DNA of 64,000 nt from assembly GCA_037367355.1 (NCBI GenBank), contig JAVSCG010000040.1, positions 1-64,000 of the forward strand, read 5' to 3'. The stretch is from Neoscytalidium dimidiatum. Taxonomy: Eukaryota; Ascomycota; Dothideomycetes; Botryosphaeriales; Botryosphaeriaceae. Both the position numbers and the translations under genes were made by a program. The notes beneath the pieces were generated by a model. The model did no database searches. It saw only the letters and a program-made list of their open reading frames with translations, and was not told the DNA's origin. This document shows positions 41,001-54,329 of the stretch, one piece after another. Position 1 is the stretch's first letter, and each line of letters opens with the position of its first letter.

Positions 41001-43857
41001 TTAAAATTGTTTAAAGAAAGATTGTTCTTTACTGGTAAATTAAAAGCAGGTGTAGAATATTTTGTTATTGTAAAAATTAGAATGGGTAATGTTTATCGTA
41101 ATGTAGGTGAAAAGCAAGAAGAATTCAAATTTTATTCAATTGAAGATGCATCTTTTGAAAGATTATTTGAAACTATAAATGATAAATTAAATCATTTAAA
41201 TGAATATCCATCAGATAGTAGTTTAGATTATTCTTCTTTTGATAGTTTATTATTAGAATTTTATCAAGTAAACGTTAAAGATGAATTAAAATCTTATAAT
41301 TTATCAAAATTAAAGGATAAATTGGCTAGAACTGAGTTCGATAATACCAAAAAAATGTTTAATTATTTTGGTTATTCTATATTTGACATTAAAGGTAATC
41401 CTTTAGAATTTAACTTAGATGAAAAAGGGTTGTATATTAAAGGGTTAAAATCTTTGGAAGGTTTCAAGAATTTTGAAGAATTCTTTTTTTCTAAATTAAA
41501 ATCAAAGCATAAAGATTATATTCTAGATATTAAAAGTAAATTGTATTTAATAGAATTTAAAAATAGACAATTTTATTATAGTATTGAATAATATAAAAGA
41601 TAATGAAGTAGAAAAATTGTTTCAATAGATTTGGTCAACTAGTATCTAGATGTAAAGATGTTAATCTACAAAATGGTAATTTACGTAGAGAATCAGGTAA
41701 TATGGTTCATATTTTTAATAGTGAATATGATCTAATAATGAGCGAAAAGAAAATAGGACTTAGTCCTATTAAAAGTGAATTTGCAAAAGTTTCTGAAGGT
41801 TTTGTACCCAATACAAATATTGGGGTTTTAGATCTTGAAACTTATGAACGTGACGGAGTGGCTAAATGTTTTGCTGTAGGTTTCTATGCATCTATAGATG
41901 AAACATGTAGAACGTTTTACATAAATAAAGATTTAGATAGTAACGAATTAATGAAACGTTGTATCGATGAACTGTTAAGACCAAAATATAAAGATATTAC
42001 ATTTTACGTTCATAATCTTGGAAAATATGATGGTAATTTTATACCTAAAATAATAACTTCTTTTAATCAAAATTATAATAATATTGAAGATCATTATAAT
42101 ATAAATAGTATCAATAGAAAAAGTGATATATTACGTTTAGTAATAAAGAAAAAAAATAGATGGAAAAGTTAGAAAATTAATATTACAAGATAGTCTTGCA
42201 ATATTACCTAGATCTTTAAGAGATCTTTGTAAAGATTATAAAGTTTCTATATCTAAAGGTCATTTTCCCTATGAATTCTGTAATAAAGATACACTATTCT
42301 ATATAGGGAAAACACCAGACATTTACTTCTATAAAGATCTAGTGGATTCAGATGTTGATGATAAAGATATTGAAAGAGTTAGATATGAAAGGTATAACCA
42401 ATTATATAAAGAGGAATGGGATTTAAAAGAAGAATGTCTTAAATATTTAGAAAAAGATTTATTAAGTTTATATGAAGTTTTAATCAAAGTTTGTAAATCT
42501 TTACATTTATTATTTGATATTCAAATGGTTGATCATATAACTGTTTCAAGTATGTCAATGTCAATATTTTTAAATAAGTATTATAAAATAGGTGAAAAAC
42601 CTTTACCTTTAATAAACAATAAAACAATATTTGATGATATACATCATGCATATTATGGAGGTAGAGTTGAAGTGTATAACCCTATACCTGATGAAGGTTC
42701 TTTTTATTATGATGTCAACTCGTTATATCCATTTGCTTCTTTATCACCTCTTCCTGGAACTAATTGTATATATAGAGAATATCACATAGAAAAACCAATA
42801 TTATCAGATCTATTTGGATTTTACTATTGTAAAGTAGAATTATATAATAATTACTTAGGATTATTACCATATAGAGATGAAACAGGTGTATTATCTTTCC
42901 CTAATGGTGGATGATATGGTTGATTTTTCTCTGAGGAGTTGAAATTTGCGTCAGAACATGGAGCAGAAATTGAAATAATAAAAGGTTATAATTTTAATAA
43001 AGTTGATTCTGTTTTTAGTGAATTTGTTAATGATATTTATCAAATAAAATCAAATCCAAGAAATGATACAGAGAAAAATGTTTCTAAATTAATTTTAAAT
43101 AGTTTAATTGGTAGATTTGGTATGGATTTTTATAAAAGTGTTACAAAACTAGTAGATCAGGAACATCATGATTATATTACGACAACTAGAATAGTAAAAG
43201 ATTCAAAAATGATTGATGATAATTTATATATAGATTGTTATATACCAAGTATAAATAAAGAGATTTGTGATAAATTTGGAGTAGATTTTACTAAAGCTTT
43301 AAATTATGAAAAATATGATGATATAAAAGATGTAAAATCATATAAAACTGTATCTATTACAACTGCTGCAGCTGTACTTTCATACGCTAGAATTCATATG
43401 GCAAGAATTATGTTATATATCATTAATAATGGTGGTACTATTTATTATCATGATACTGATAGTATAGTAACTAATTTTAAACTACCTGAGGATTTAGTAA
43501 ATCAAAAAGAATTAGGTAAATTAAAATTAGAGTATATTATTAAAAAAGGATTATTTGTTGGGGATAAAACATATTGTATCGTACCTATTGAAGGTAAAAC
43601 GGTTAAAAGAGCTAAAGCTATTAAAAGTGAATATCTTACATATGACGACTACTTAAAAATGTATAATATGGAAGTATTAGAAAATGCAATTAAAGTTAGT
43701 TCTGTCAGAGATATAACACAGGGTAGTGTTCTTATTAAAACAAAAAATGATGTTAATTTAGATGTTACTCAATACAATAAACGTAAAAGAATATTCAAAA
43801 AAGGTAAGTGAGTAGGAACTAAACCTATAGTAGTAGGTAATAACAAGAGTTATTATT

Positions 43858-43929
43858 CTAGTCCCTTCGGGCCTGCCCCGAATTATTAAGGGACCTCACC
43901 TGCCCCTTTATAATCCGGGGAAGCGTAGC
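43858..43929. repeat. Double-hairpin element in the polymerase C-terminus
   Basis: 'ctagtcccttcgggcctgcc', 'aattattaagggacctcacc', 'taatccggggaag'. Shares whole blocks with the element at 55171, so the two are recent copies of one another. Confidence 0.85.
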
Positions 43930-44199
43930 TAATAAATCAATAGTTATATATTCTAACGAAACTAAATCTATTATCAATTTCGATAATAATAAGCCTAACT
44001 TGTCATTAATTGCTTATTATAGTAATACAAAGTATGCATTAACTACTTATAGAAAAAAAAAAAAATACAAATTTGGTTTGTGTTAATTCTAATTTATCTA
44101 TTTCCTACAAAAATAAAGAAAGTGGTCAAATGTATCTTACACAGTTGTTAAAAGGAAGTAATTATATAATATACTATTTATAGTATATTATATATAAAA

Positions 44200-44735
44200 G
44201 TTATTGACAACATTGTTTTAAATTTACTATCTCAATTTAATATATTATTAATCTCTATTAATGATTTGTTAATAGAAACAAAACCCTTAAATAATCAAAT
44301 AAATTACCACTTATTATCATTGTATAAACAAATATTAGGGTTTATGACTTTTGTTTATCCTGCTTTTGAATCTAATATTAATCGTATAGAGGCTAATAAT
44401 AAGTCTCTAAATGATATACATTTTAAGTATATATATCTAACGTTATCGTTATTGGCTTATATACATAACACAGGTATTATAATTGTTGATTTATTATATA
44501 TAAAAGAAAAAATGATTATTATTCCTAAAACTGTAGAAAAACCAGTCGCTTCCCCAGATACACAAATAGAGAAACCAGTCGCTTCCCCAGGTACACAAAT
44601 TAAGAAATCAGTACCAATAAAAAAAAAAGGTATAATACAAATAATACTTCTATTATAGATTGATCTCAATCTCCTAGCTTTCGTAAGACAAAATATAGTA
44701 GAAAATTTAAAAATAATAAAAAATAAAACTATTAA
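44200..44735 (+). CDS. Unrecognised plasmid ORF downstream of the polymerase
   Basis: Open frame with no early ATG (a TTG at 44266 is one possible start). Visible blocks are G-F-M-T-F-V-Y-P-A-F and L-S-L-L-A-Y-I-H-N-T. A 13-residue unit E-K-P-V-A-S-P-D-T-Q-I occurs twice in tandem, then a Lys-rich end. A shift in an A-run at about 44620 would extend it to a more basic C-terminus at 44735. A decayed inverted copy lies at 38606. Confidence 0.6.
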
Positions 44736-44736
44736 G

Positions 44737-46958
44737 TTAGTTTTTTACACCAAGATATAATAATCTTGGTGTTTTTTTTTTTTTTTTTACTAAGTCCCGA
44801 AGGGGACTCCCTCTTTTTCTTTTATTTATGTAATAAATAAAAGAAGAGCAGGGACCTTCCCCTATATTACTTACATTCTCAATATTATTAAAATCCAATT
44901 TAATAATACTTTTATTCATTTCATTTCTACTTGGATAATAACAACCTAGATAACCTAAATTTGGTTTAATAACATTAACTAAAGCTTTACTATCCACCTT
45001 TAATTCATTATATAAGTTATTATCATAATCTTTTGCCTTATTTGAAAGAGAATTAAATAAATAAATATTGAAAAGGGTAAATATATACATATCCTTTCCA
45101 TATTGAATTAGATCACCTGTATCTAAATCAAAAAATTCTTTTATTAAATTATTTTTAAAATCTGTAAAACTTAAGAAGAAATCTAATTCTAAATTTCTGT
45201 CTAATACGCTAATATTATATTTCTTGTAAGGTTCACCTGTAATACTTAAATTCTTAAAATGATCTACATATTGAGTATACATATATTTTAAACAATATCA
45301 TACTAATCTTTTACTAAATCATGATATAATGACACTAATTCATATTTATAATCCTTACAAGGAGCTAAAAACATCTCTCCTGGTGCGTTAACTTTAACAG
45401 TTCTTTCATATAAATGACTATAATAATATTCTATCTGTTCTAAACAAAAAGAGTACAATAAGTTATCAGCAGTATTTATTAAATATAAATAATAATTATT
45501 TTTCATAACAGTATTATTAAGTTTATAATAATATAAGTTTACATAATAAAAATTACGGAAGGCTGTTTTAAAATAAATACTACGTAAAGAAAAATAAGAT
45601 TTCTTATAATTAAAATCAATAAAATAAACAAGAAATAAAATATCGGGTTTAGGTATTAATTTATTAGAATAATTGTTATTTACTCATTTAGTAATACCCG
45701 TCTTTCTATAAAGACCTGATCTAGGATCTACAATCCTTTTATCTTTTTTAATACTATCTAATTTATTTATCTGATTTAACTTACCTAAAGACATCTCTTT
45801 TCTATCTGCCTCTTTTCTATCTGCCTCTTTTCTATCTGATAGATAAGGACCCATTCAAGTATCTTCATTTAAATTAGAATCATCCCAATTATCATCCATT
45901 TGTTCGAGCAAATAATTTTTTAAAGCACCAGAACAAGGAATAGATGTAAAAAAAGATCTTTTCCTTGCGAAGCTAGAAGCGATAATTTTTCTTTTCTTTA
46001 AGAAAGAAAACCCCTTAACAGGAGTAGTAGTATATCTTTTATAATGAAAACCCCTTTTTTGGATATTAAATACATCTGTAGAGTTTTTTATATTTGAAGT
46101 TGTATTATTAGAATTTACAGTGCCTATATTAGAACCATTATTTGAATAATTATTTGAGGAATCGTCTGATTTATTTACAGATTTTTCTTTTTCTTCATAA
46201 TTATCTGCTACGTGTTCTGGAGAAGTACCATTTCTAGGTACAGTTTCACCGAAAGGGAAAGCGTCAAGGAAAATATCTCATTCTTTATCAGTATAATTAA
46301 AGAATGATTTACTAAGTTCAGGATAACGAGAGAAAACTGCGAAAGATTCTGTAACTACATTAGTATCAAAACCATATAAAACCATTGCCACTTTAGATAA
46401 AAAGAATTGCTGAGGTGAAAGAACACGTTTTAATGTATTGTTTCCACTATTAAGGTTTATATTATATTTCTTAAATCCTGTTTTAATCAGGCTTCATTTT
46501 AAACCTTCTGATACAAATACAATTTGAATATCCTTATTTTCCTCACAAAGAGAACTTAGAGATATTAAAAATTCTTTACTAAATAGTTGTTCGTAACTAA
46601 TAGTTCTAATTTTCATTTTTGATGAACCAAAGTAATTACTATAATTAGTATGTCATCCCTTTGATAGACCCTCAGAAATACCTCCTTTTTTAATATAGAA
46701 AATAGCCAATTATTTGAAACGAAGAAAGTCTAATCTAAACTCAATTTCATCTCTGCTGCTTTGAGGTTTCTTAAAAGTAAATAGAGTAGATCCATAAATA
46801 TTACTAGATTCTCCGGATTTAGGAAATTTAAAGTGAGATAAAGCAATAATAGTCATAGCATTACGAGAGTATCCATGTATAATATTCATTCATTTTAATG
46901 CTTCATCTTTAGATAAACCATTGTTGTTGTTATTGTTATTGTTGTTTTGTGTTTTCAT
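44737..46958 (-). pseudogene. Large unrecognised plasmid-type protein, broken
   Basis: ATG at 46958 followed by a poly-Asn tract. One in-frame TAA at 46710-46712 and a frameshift near 45300 separate three otherwise open pieces totalling about 730 codons. Features: a Ser/Asn-rich middle, an R-G-F-H-Y-K-R-Y-T-T-T-P motif at about 46030, and triple D-R-K-E-A repeats at about 45800. The C-terminus is altered by a double-hairpin element at 44790-44872. No polymerase or nuclease motif recognised. Confidence 0.6.
44790..44872. repeat. Double-hairpin element
   Basis: 'taagtcccgaaggggact' followed by an AT-rich stem built on 'cttttatttatgtaataaataaaag', closed by 'agggacctt'. The same AT stem is found inside the element at 55171. 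Confidence 0.8.
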
Positions 46959-47171
46959 CAGCTTTTTTTAAGTATATAGTAAAAATAAAAGAGGATATAA
47001 AGGGGTAATGAGGGTAACCTCTAAATTCCACATTACCCTTTTTTTATATAAAGTATGTATTAATTATTTTTTATTTATATAAATATTGATATAATCCTCT
47101 AAATTATTGGATAGTTCACTTATAAATGAATTTGAAAAATATAAACTGATTGTTAATACTAATAGAATTAA

Positions 47172-48005
47172 TCATAAATAAATATTGGCAATTTTTTTGT
47201 TAATTTTTATTAATTTAATAAAATAATATTTTAATTTATCATTTAAGTTAGTACCAATAAAACTAGAGAAATTAAATTTTACTTTAGATTCATCAAGGAA
47301 GAACTTGAATAATATTTGTATAATTAATATTAAAGTTAAACATAAACAAACCTTATTTAAAATTTCAATAGATAAAATTAAGTCCTTAATGGGACTATGT
47401 TCAATAGAGGAAGAGCTATCAAGAAATTTATTAATATTATCTCCAACATCTGAAGCGATACTACTAGATTTGGATTCAAAGTTTTGACCACCCCTTCCAG
47501 AGTTATATGGCGAATTAATAATATTGTTTTTTCTATTGATTGCAGAAGCACCTACATGAATAGCACCACCGGCCATAGCAGAACCAATAATTACAGCAGC
47601 CTTTTGATAAGGGGGGAGACTAGAACTAACTATTCCTTTACTTACAGCAGCAGAAACTCCTGCAATTGTAGCTCCTAATCCTACCTGACTACCTAAAGAA
47701 GAAATCCCTTTACTTATTTCTTTCCCAGCTTCCTTGCCGATTTCAATATTAGCATTTAAAGAGACCTTATCAGAAGATGGGCTTTTATCATTTGAAATAT
47801 AAGAGGGGTCTATGTTAATTAAATCTGATATATTGTAATATATATAAATAAATAAACCCAAAATAAGTAGAGGGGATATAATTTGTGAATATCTAATAAT
47901 TCAATTATCAGATAATTTAAAATCGTCTAAATAATAAGTAATGAAACTAAAAGTAAATATGAAAGATAAAAACAATATAAATAAAGAAGAAAAGTTGAAT
48001 TCCAT
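47172..48005 (-). CDS. Unrecognised 277-residue membrane protein, plasmid block
   Basis: ATG at 48005, TGA read as Trp. Two N-terminal membrane helices (residues about 8-28 and 42-62). A central Ala/Gly-rich amphipathic segment follows (A-G-V-S-A-A-V-S-K-G, then A-A-V-I-I-G-S-A-M-A-G-G-A). A third helix near residue 205 (L-T-L-I-L-I-I-Q-I-L) is followed by a basic C-terminus. Intact. Family unknown; the Gly/Ala core suggests oligomer packing in a membrane (inference). Confidence 0.65.
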
Positions 48006-48213
48006 GTTTTTTTATTTTAAGATAAAAGAGGAAATGTTATATGTTTAGTGAGTTGATTTATACCTCTAACTTAAATCAACTTTTAATTAACTCTTTTATA
48101 TGTATAAATATATAAAAAATTTTTCAATTAAGTATATAGATATAGGTTAAACCTTTAAAAGATCTTCGGACTCGAAAGTAATGTGATAAATTGCGTATAT
48201 ATTAGAATTAGCT

Positions 48214-48552
48214 TTAATTTTTTTTATTAGAATGTGTATTTATTATATCTATAGAAAGTAATGTATCTTTAATAACATTATCTCTTAGTTCTTGATAAGA
48301 AATGGAAGAAAAACAAATAAGACTGCTGATATGAAAAGAATATATAATATTATGCTTTTCAAATAGAAAATTACCATCAAAACCGTTGCGATTTTTATTT
48401 TCCTTTATAATATTATTATACTTAATGTAATCTCTATGTTTTAAATTTATAGGATTATCTAATAATAAAAATACACGAATATTAGGAAAACAATTGTTTT
48501 TGTTCATGATATCTAGAAAACCATTGGATATTATATCTAAATGTGCTTTCAT
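48214..48552 (-). CDS. Hypothetical 112-residue protein
   Basis: M-K-A-H-L-D-I-I-S-N-G-F start; no known motif. Polar with one hydrophobic patch (I-S-S-L-I-C-F-S-S-I). Lies at the edge of the plasmid block, co-oriented with the ORF at 47172. Confidence 0.45.
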   Translation of the reverse strand: MKAHLDIISNGFLDIMNKNNCFPNIRVFLLLDNPINLKHRDYIKYNNIIKENKNRNGFDGNFLFEKHNIIYSFHISSLICFSSISYQELRDNVIKDTLLSIDIINTHSNKKN

Positions 48553-48810
48553 TTTTAAGACTAGAAAGAAGAAATCTGTCCCTTCAAGCAGAAAACATTA
48601 GGATATATTTTACTTAACCCTTGTCTATCTTTAATAGAAGTTTTATCAATATTTTAAATTAAGCCTAAGTTAAAAGCTGTTTAAGTATAAGCCAAATTAG
48701 TATGATTATAAGAAAGAAATCTTTTCATATTATTATATATAAATTAGATAAAAAAGGAAATATAACCAAAAATATAATTAAAGTAAATATATCTTTAAAT
48801 AATTTACCTA

Positions 48811-48930
48811 TGAAGATTATAGGAGTTGAACCTATATCACTGATCTTTCTTTCTTTCAGAAAGAAAGAAAAAAAAGGAGATAGGAGCCGTGCCATCCTAA
48901 ATCTTAGAATTACTATCGTCTATAATCTCC
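48811..48930 (-). tRNA. tRNA-like sequence with a long internal insert
   Basis: GGAGATT pairs with AATCTTC (one G-U); T-arm ATAGG-TTCAACT-CCTAT is perfect. A purine/pyrimidine hairpin of about 40 bases (around 48845-48880) lies where the variable arm would be. Either a class II tRNA or one disrupted by a hairpin; anticodon not assigned. Confidence 0.4.
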
Positions 48931-49000
48931 TTTTGTGTTGTTGAGTATAAATATAAGTAAGATAGGTACATAGTATGAGATTTGTACACCTAAATATTAA

Positions 49001-49048
49001 TAACCGGGTCCCTCCAAGCCTCGCTTTGCTGCGTTTGGATCCTCCCTG
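49001..49048. repeat. GC hairpin element
   Basis: 'gggtccctccaagcctcgc' with inverse 'gcgtttggatcctcc' forms an imperfect stem in a spacer otherwise without genes (48945-49214). Confidence 0.55.
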
Positions 49049-49214
49049 AAATATTAGGGAATCTCTAAAGATGAAATGAAAGAGTATAAAATATATGGAA
49101 TAAGGTACCTTTAAGGTGATATGTATAGAAGTGCGTTAGGCATAACCACTTCTAAGTCCAGTACACTAAAAAGTATTCAATGTGTAAACTTTTTTATATC
49201 CCGATGGGATATAA

Positions 49215-49800
49215 AAATATTAAAAAACTGATCCTCTCTTTTTTTTTTGTAAAGTACAGTCTAAACCATAATGTATAATTAAAACATTCATTAATCGTAC
49301 TACATCTGATACCGTAAAACAGTCTGTACATATAGTTAAACCATATTCTCTAACAGACCCGTCTCCCAAAATAATATGGGCTAAAGCTACTGAAGTTAAA
49401 AATTCGTAAATATTTGATAGAATTATTTTTAAACCGTTTAAATGGAAGATAAAATAAAGTTCATTAATACAAGGCAAGGCTCTAGTATAAAACTCTAGGC
49501 TTAGAATTTTAACTCCCGCTCTATTCGCTTTAATTAAATAAGATAAACGAGAACAATAATGAGCTAACATAAAAAATACAAATCATACATATTCAAACTT
49601 ATCTAAAGACTGTTTAAACCGTAAACTTCTATTAACCCTACGAGTTGTAGTTGCAAAATTTCCGTCTGATAAAATAAGACCTATTCTAGCACTAAGATGA
49701 AAATTTGGTAATTTTATCATATTTCTTTCCTATTTTGTAAACACACTACCTACTGTACTATATAAATTTGAACCTCATACTACTAAACCTAAATTTGATG
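49215..49800 (-). pseudogene. Truncated LAGLIDADG (type 2) gene, paralogue of the cox1 intron 1 ORF
   Basis: Aligns with the second half of the 18773-20404 ORF: V-V-W-G-S-N-L, E-R-N-M-I, I-L-S-D-G-N-F, A-H-I-I-L-G-D-G-S-V. A TAG replaces the Gln before E-R-N-M. The C-terminus is lost after C-T-L-Q-K-K-K. Not inside a recognised intron. Confidence 0.75.
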
Positions 49801-49850
49801 AATAACCAGGATTTTTAAATAAATAAAATTACCCCTAAGGGGCCCCCGTG

Positions 49851-50032
49851 GTTGGGGGCCCCTTCTCCATTTGAAAATGATAATTAAAAAATGGAAATTT
49901 CATATTAATTTTAAAAAAATTATATTTTTTAAAATCACGCCTTATTTATAAGGCTGGGGGGGGGACCCCACCTTAAAAACAATGAAAGGAAAGGAAGATA
50001 AAATCATTCCTTTCATTTTCTTTTTAAGGAAC
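49851..50032. repeat. Left arm of a 182-185 bp inverted repeat
   Basis: Near-identical, in inverse orientation, to 59901-60085. Begins with 'gttgggggcccc', contains an AT-rich middle and 'aaggctggggggggg', and ends 'ctttttaaggaac'. It contains double-hairpin type GC modules. Confidence 0.9.
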
Positions 50033-50163
50033 TAGCTATACGTACGTATAGCGTGGTCCATTATTAATGAAATTAATAATGGACTAACTCTGTTTTAGTT
50101 AATATTCCTTTATTTATAACACGGAGAATGTGTTTACATTCTTATTTTTTTTTTAAGTCAGAA

Positions 50164-50646
50164 TTAGAAAGATTTTTTACATCTCATGCGTGTTAATGTA
50201 CGGCAAGCCTTTACAATATTATTAAAAAAATAAGTTAATGTTTGTTTATCTGCACTATAAACAAACAATTTGTTTAAGGCTAAAGTATGTATATTGATAC
50301 TAAAATTTGACCCAGTCGAAGCTGATAATCCTTTTACCTTAGATTTTTCAACAATTATTAAATATCGATCTTTATATAATACATTTAATCCTAATTCACT
50401 TTTAGATAAAATATGAGAATTAAGAGATTTTACATCTACATTAAGGGCAGATGCAGCTTTACGAATAGACGAATAGCTAGTAGTTAAACTAGCCTTAGCA
50501 TCAAAAACCTTAATATTTCTATCCCAAGGGTTTTTTATATTTATCTTCTTTTTTTTTATATTTATTAAAGAAGATAAAAAAAGAACATTATCAGATAAAG
50601 ATGATTCACTTAAAGTAATATCAAAATTATATAATAAATTTTTCAA
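50164..50646 (-). CDS. NUMOD1-like fragment downstream of atp9
   Basis: 160 codons. The middle (K-V-F-D-A-K-A-S-L, then I-R-K-A-A-S-A-L-N-V-D-V-K-S-L) is a NUMOD1 helix-turn-helix of the type ending GIY-YIG endonucleases. There is no nuclease domain. It closely resembles the tail of the atp9-intron endonuclease (V-R-K-T-A-S-A-I-N-F-D-I-K). Probably a leftover of a 3'-end-associated HEG. Confidence 0.6.
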   Translation of the reverse strand: MKNLLYNFDITLSESSLSDNVLFLSSLINIKKKKINIKNPWDRNIKVFDAKASLTTSYSSIRKAASALNVDVKSLNSHILSKSELGLNVLYKDRYLIIVEKSKVKGLSASTGSNFSINIHTLALNKLFVYSADKQTLTYFFNNIVKACRTLTRMRCKKSF

Positions 50647-50727
50647 TACATAGAAGCAATAAAAAATAATCTAAATTTATATAACTTAATATAACTAAAA
50701 AATCTACACCTTAGATATCTAATAATA

Positions 50728-52248
<1,521 letters not shown>

Positions 52249-52780
52249 TTACTATATTATGCTTTTACCTTGCATATGTTATACTATATATTATATCTAA
52301 AGATAATAAATAAAAATAATTACACTTTTTAGAAAATAGCCCCTTATGGAACATGGAATCCCCCCCTACTTCAGAGGGAAGATTGTAAAGAACAATAATC
52401 TATTAGAAAAAAACTTTTTTACGTCACGTACTTTTTTTTTTCTCTTTATATAAAAAAAAAGAAAAAATGAAATTTAACAAATTTTGTATAAATTTTTATT
52501 ATAGTCATATGTATTATTATTTACTCTTATTGTAGTATATATCTGATTAATTTATACTTGATTAATTTTACCTAAAGGGGCACCCCCACTACATGTTTTG
52601 GAAAGGGTTAAAAAAAAAAAGAGGGGGTAGACTACTAGTATATTATATATATTAAAAATTTTTTATATAATTATTTTATATTAAAATGGTAATAATTTTT
52701 AGCTGATAATTTGTCAAGATAATATTTAAGAAAGTTATTTACAATAAAGAAAGAGTTGTCTTTAGTATCATTTTTATTGT
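52249..52780. other. Spacer upstream of atp9
   Basis: AT-rich; an A/T-pure hairpin lies at about 52430-52470. No gene seen. Confidence 0.5.
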
Positions 52781-52871
52781 ATACCGGCGGGGGGAGCCGG
52801 GGGAGCCCGTCAGGGCGACGGGTCCCCGCAGGTTGGGGCCCCGGCTACGCCGGGGGGGGGGGACCCCAACT
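52781..52871. repeat. Double-hairpin element cluster
   Basis: 'ccggcggggggagccggggg', 'cccgtcagggcgacggg', 'tccccgcaggttggggccccggctacgccgggg', 'ggaccccaac'. Shares 'ggctacgccgggg...gaccccaac' with 58380. Confidence 0.85.
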
Positions 52872-53046
52872 AATTTTCAAAAATCATTAGCCAATTTAAT
52901 TGTATTGGAAGAAGCATTAGCAGACTTTGTTCTAGAATAATAAGACCTACATTGTGTCTTAAGAATTATATTCTGAACGATTTTTTTATATGACTATTTG
53001 TGTATAATATATTTTTAATAATGTCATTATTATACACAGATATATT

Positions 53047-53279
53047 TTATCTACTATCAATTTTTAAAGCTCCTTTACCTAATTCGAATACAAAACCTAA
53101 AGTTAGCATGACGAAAAAGATTAACATAATAATTAAACCATAAGCACCATTTGTATATGCACTTACTACGTAAGGATAAACTAATAATATTTCTAAATCA
53201 AAAAGAAAGAATAACAAGGCAAAATGAAGAAAGATATATTGAAAGGTGATCTAGTTTGCTGGAAAGAATGTAAACCACA
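53047..53279 (-). pseudogene. nad3 3' end, third copy
   Basis: Matches nad3 from C-G-F-H-S-F to K-I-D-S-R and a stop. One T is missing in the run encoding F-F-I-F-A, so it is out of frame there. It is nearly identical in sequence to the working nad3 over the last 150 bp, closer than the second copy. It may be the displaced native 3' end. Confidence 0.88.
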
Positions 53280-53297
53280 CAATTATTTATCAAGTGA

Positions 53298-53363
53298 ACT
53301 AGCCCCTCTCTCTCTGCAAGAGAGAGAGAGGGGCCTGGTCCCCCCCCCGGGGGGGGGAACTAG
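53298..53363. repeat. Double-hairpin element flanked by AACTAG
   Basis: 'cccctctctctctgcaagag...gagaggggcc' plus 'ggtcccccccccgggggggg' between two copies of AACTAG, a probable 6-bp target duplication. Confidence 0.85.
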
Positions 53364-53771
53364 GTTTATAATAAGAAAACTTCTATTTCTTATTATAAGG
53401 TTCACCCGATTGTATGTATTTAAGTATAGTAGAATATTCTATACCTATAGCTCTGGCTGCTGAACGGATAGGGGATAAACTGTTTTAAGGCAAGTATCTA
53501 AATCTAACACCTCTATTTTTATACCAATACGTCAAGACTATACAACCTTAGTAGTTTTTACATAAGTTGTTTCTAATCTTGTTAAAACATATCTATTATT
53601 AAGAGGTTTGACCTGATTTTTAGAAAAATATTTTGCAATTCGACCACGAGAAAGATTTAAATCTTTCTCTGCTTGTACCATAGAGTCATATGTTTTTACA
53701 GTATTAGTCAAAATATCTTTAACTGAAATTGTAGCTCTGCTGGGTTGAGCTTTAGATATTTTCTCTATTTC

Positions 53772-53818
53772 CTGCGGTGCGGAAATCCCCTTAGGGATTC
53801 TAAATCCCCGCACGGGAT
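53772..53818. repeat. Small GC palindrome
   Basis: 'tgcggtgcggaaatcccct' with inverse 'aaatccccgcacggga', inserted in the second nad3-array endonuclease and shifting its frame. Confidence 0.65.
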
Positions 53819-53968
53819 AGTAGACTTACTATGAGTATATCCTAACCTAGAAGGCATAGTATTAGATACCTGAACTATATTATACTCAGGATTTAGAAGA
53901 TTTAAATAATAATTCTCTCTATCTACAAGATCTTCATAAGAGCAATATTCTAAAATTTCTAATCTAAA

Positions 53969-54031
53969 ACTACCCTGGGGGGGGGGAGGTCCCCCCTCCC
54001 CCAGCAGAAGGCTGGGGGGAAGGGGGACTAG
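53969..54031. repeat. Double-hairpin element flanked by ACTA
   Basis: 'ccctggggggggggaggtccccc' and 'cccccagcagaaggctgggggg', bounded by ACTA on both sides. Taking out the element plus one ACTA restores the Y-S-S-F-R-L reading expected for the family. Confidence 0.88.
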
Positions 54032-54329
54032 AATAACCGTACTTAAGTAAAGCACGACAGATTAACATCTTATAGTTATCTTTAAGATGGTTTATATTAA
54101 AATAGCTGGTAAATCTATCTTTTAAATGCACAGAAGAGCCTACATAGCTTTTACCCTTATTAATATTAACCCTACGATAAATACCAGATTTACTTTTATT
54201 TTCTTTTAATATTCTAATTTTATCAACATTTGCATTATCATAAACTAAAATAGGCATATTCTTATTAGGGCCCGTAGTATAGTATCGACGTTGATAAAAA
54301 GACCGAGTAAGATTATTATCTTTAGTTCT

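Larger units (their letters stand above)
40536..44084 (+). pseudogene. dpo: Plasmid-type family B DNA polymerase, frameshifted
   Basis: Protein-primed DNA polymerases of this kind replicate linear mitochondrial plasmids. The frame from ATG 40536 runs in code 4 to 41591 and includes the shared module P-A-P-S-T-L-R-M and two in-frame GC elements. Frameshifts follow at about 41590-41625 and in the A-run at about 42155. Exonuclease motifs: D-L-E-T-Y, H-N-L-G-K-Y-D-G, Y-L-E-K-D. Polymerase motifs: D-V-N-S-L-Y-P (42712), K-L-I-L-N-S-L-I-G-R-F-G (43087), Y-H-D-T-D-S (43449). A double-hairpin element hits the C-terminus at 43858. All catalytic motifs survive, so decay is recent, or the frameshifts are sequencing errors in A-runs. 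Confidence 0.88.
53538..54297 (-). pseudogene. GIY-YIG endonuclease 2 of the nad3 array, disrupted
   Basis: K-S-G-I-Y-R-R and S-Y-V-G-S-S-V-H-L are the GIY-YIG halves; C-R-A-L-L-K-Y-G-Y-S follows. A double-hairpin element at 53969-54031, with an ACTA/TAGT duplication, then breaks the frame. The gene resumes with F-R-L-E-I-L-E-Y-C and breaks again at a small GC palindrome (53772-53818). It ends with a NUMOD1-like tail (A-E-K-D-L-N-L-S-R-G-R-I). Upstream, R-R-Y-Y-T-T-G precedes the ATG at 54257. Confidence 0.8.

Noticed and set aside
53224..53463. Plus-strand open frame of 79 codons
   Set aside because: Antisense of the third nad3 3' copy and a GC element.
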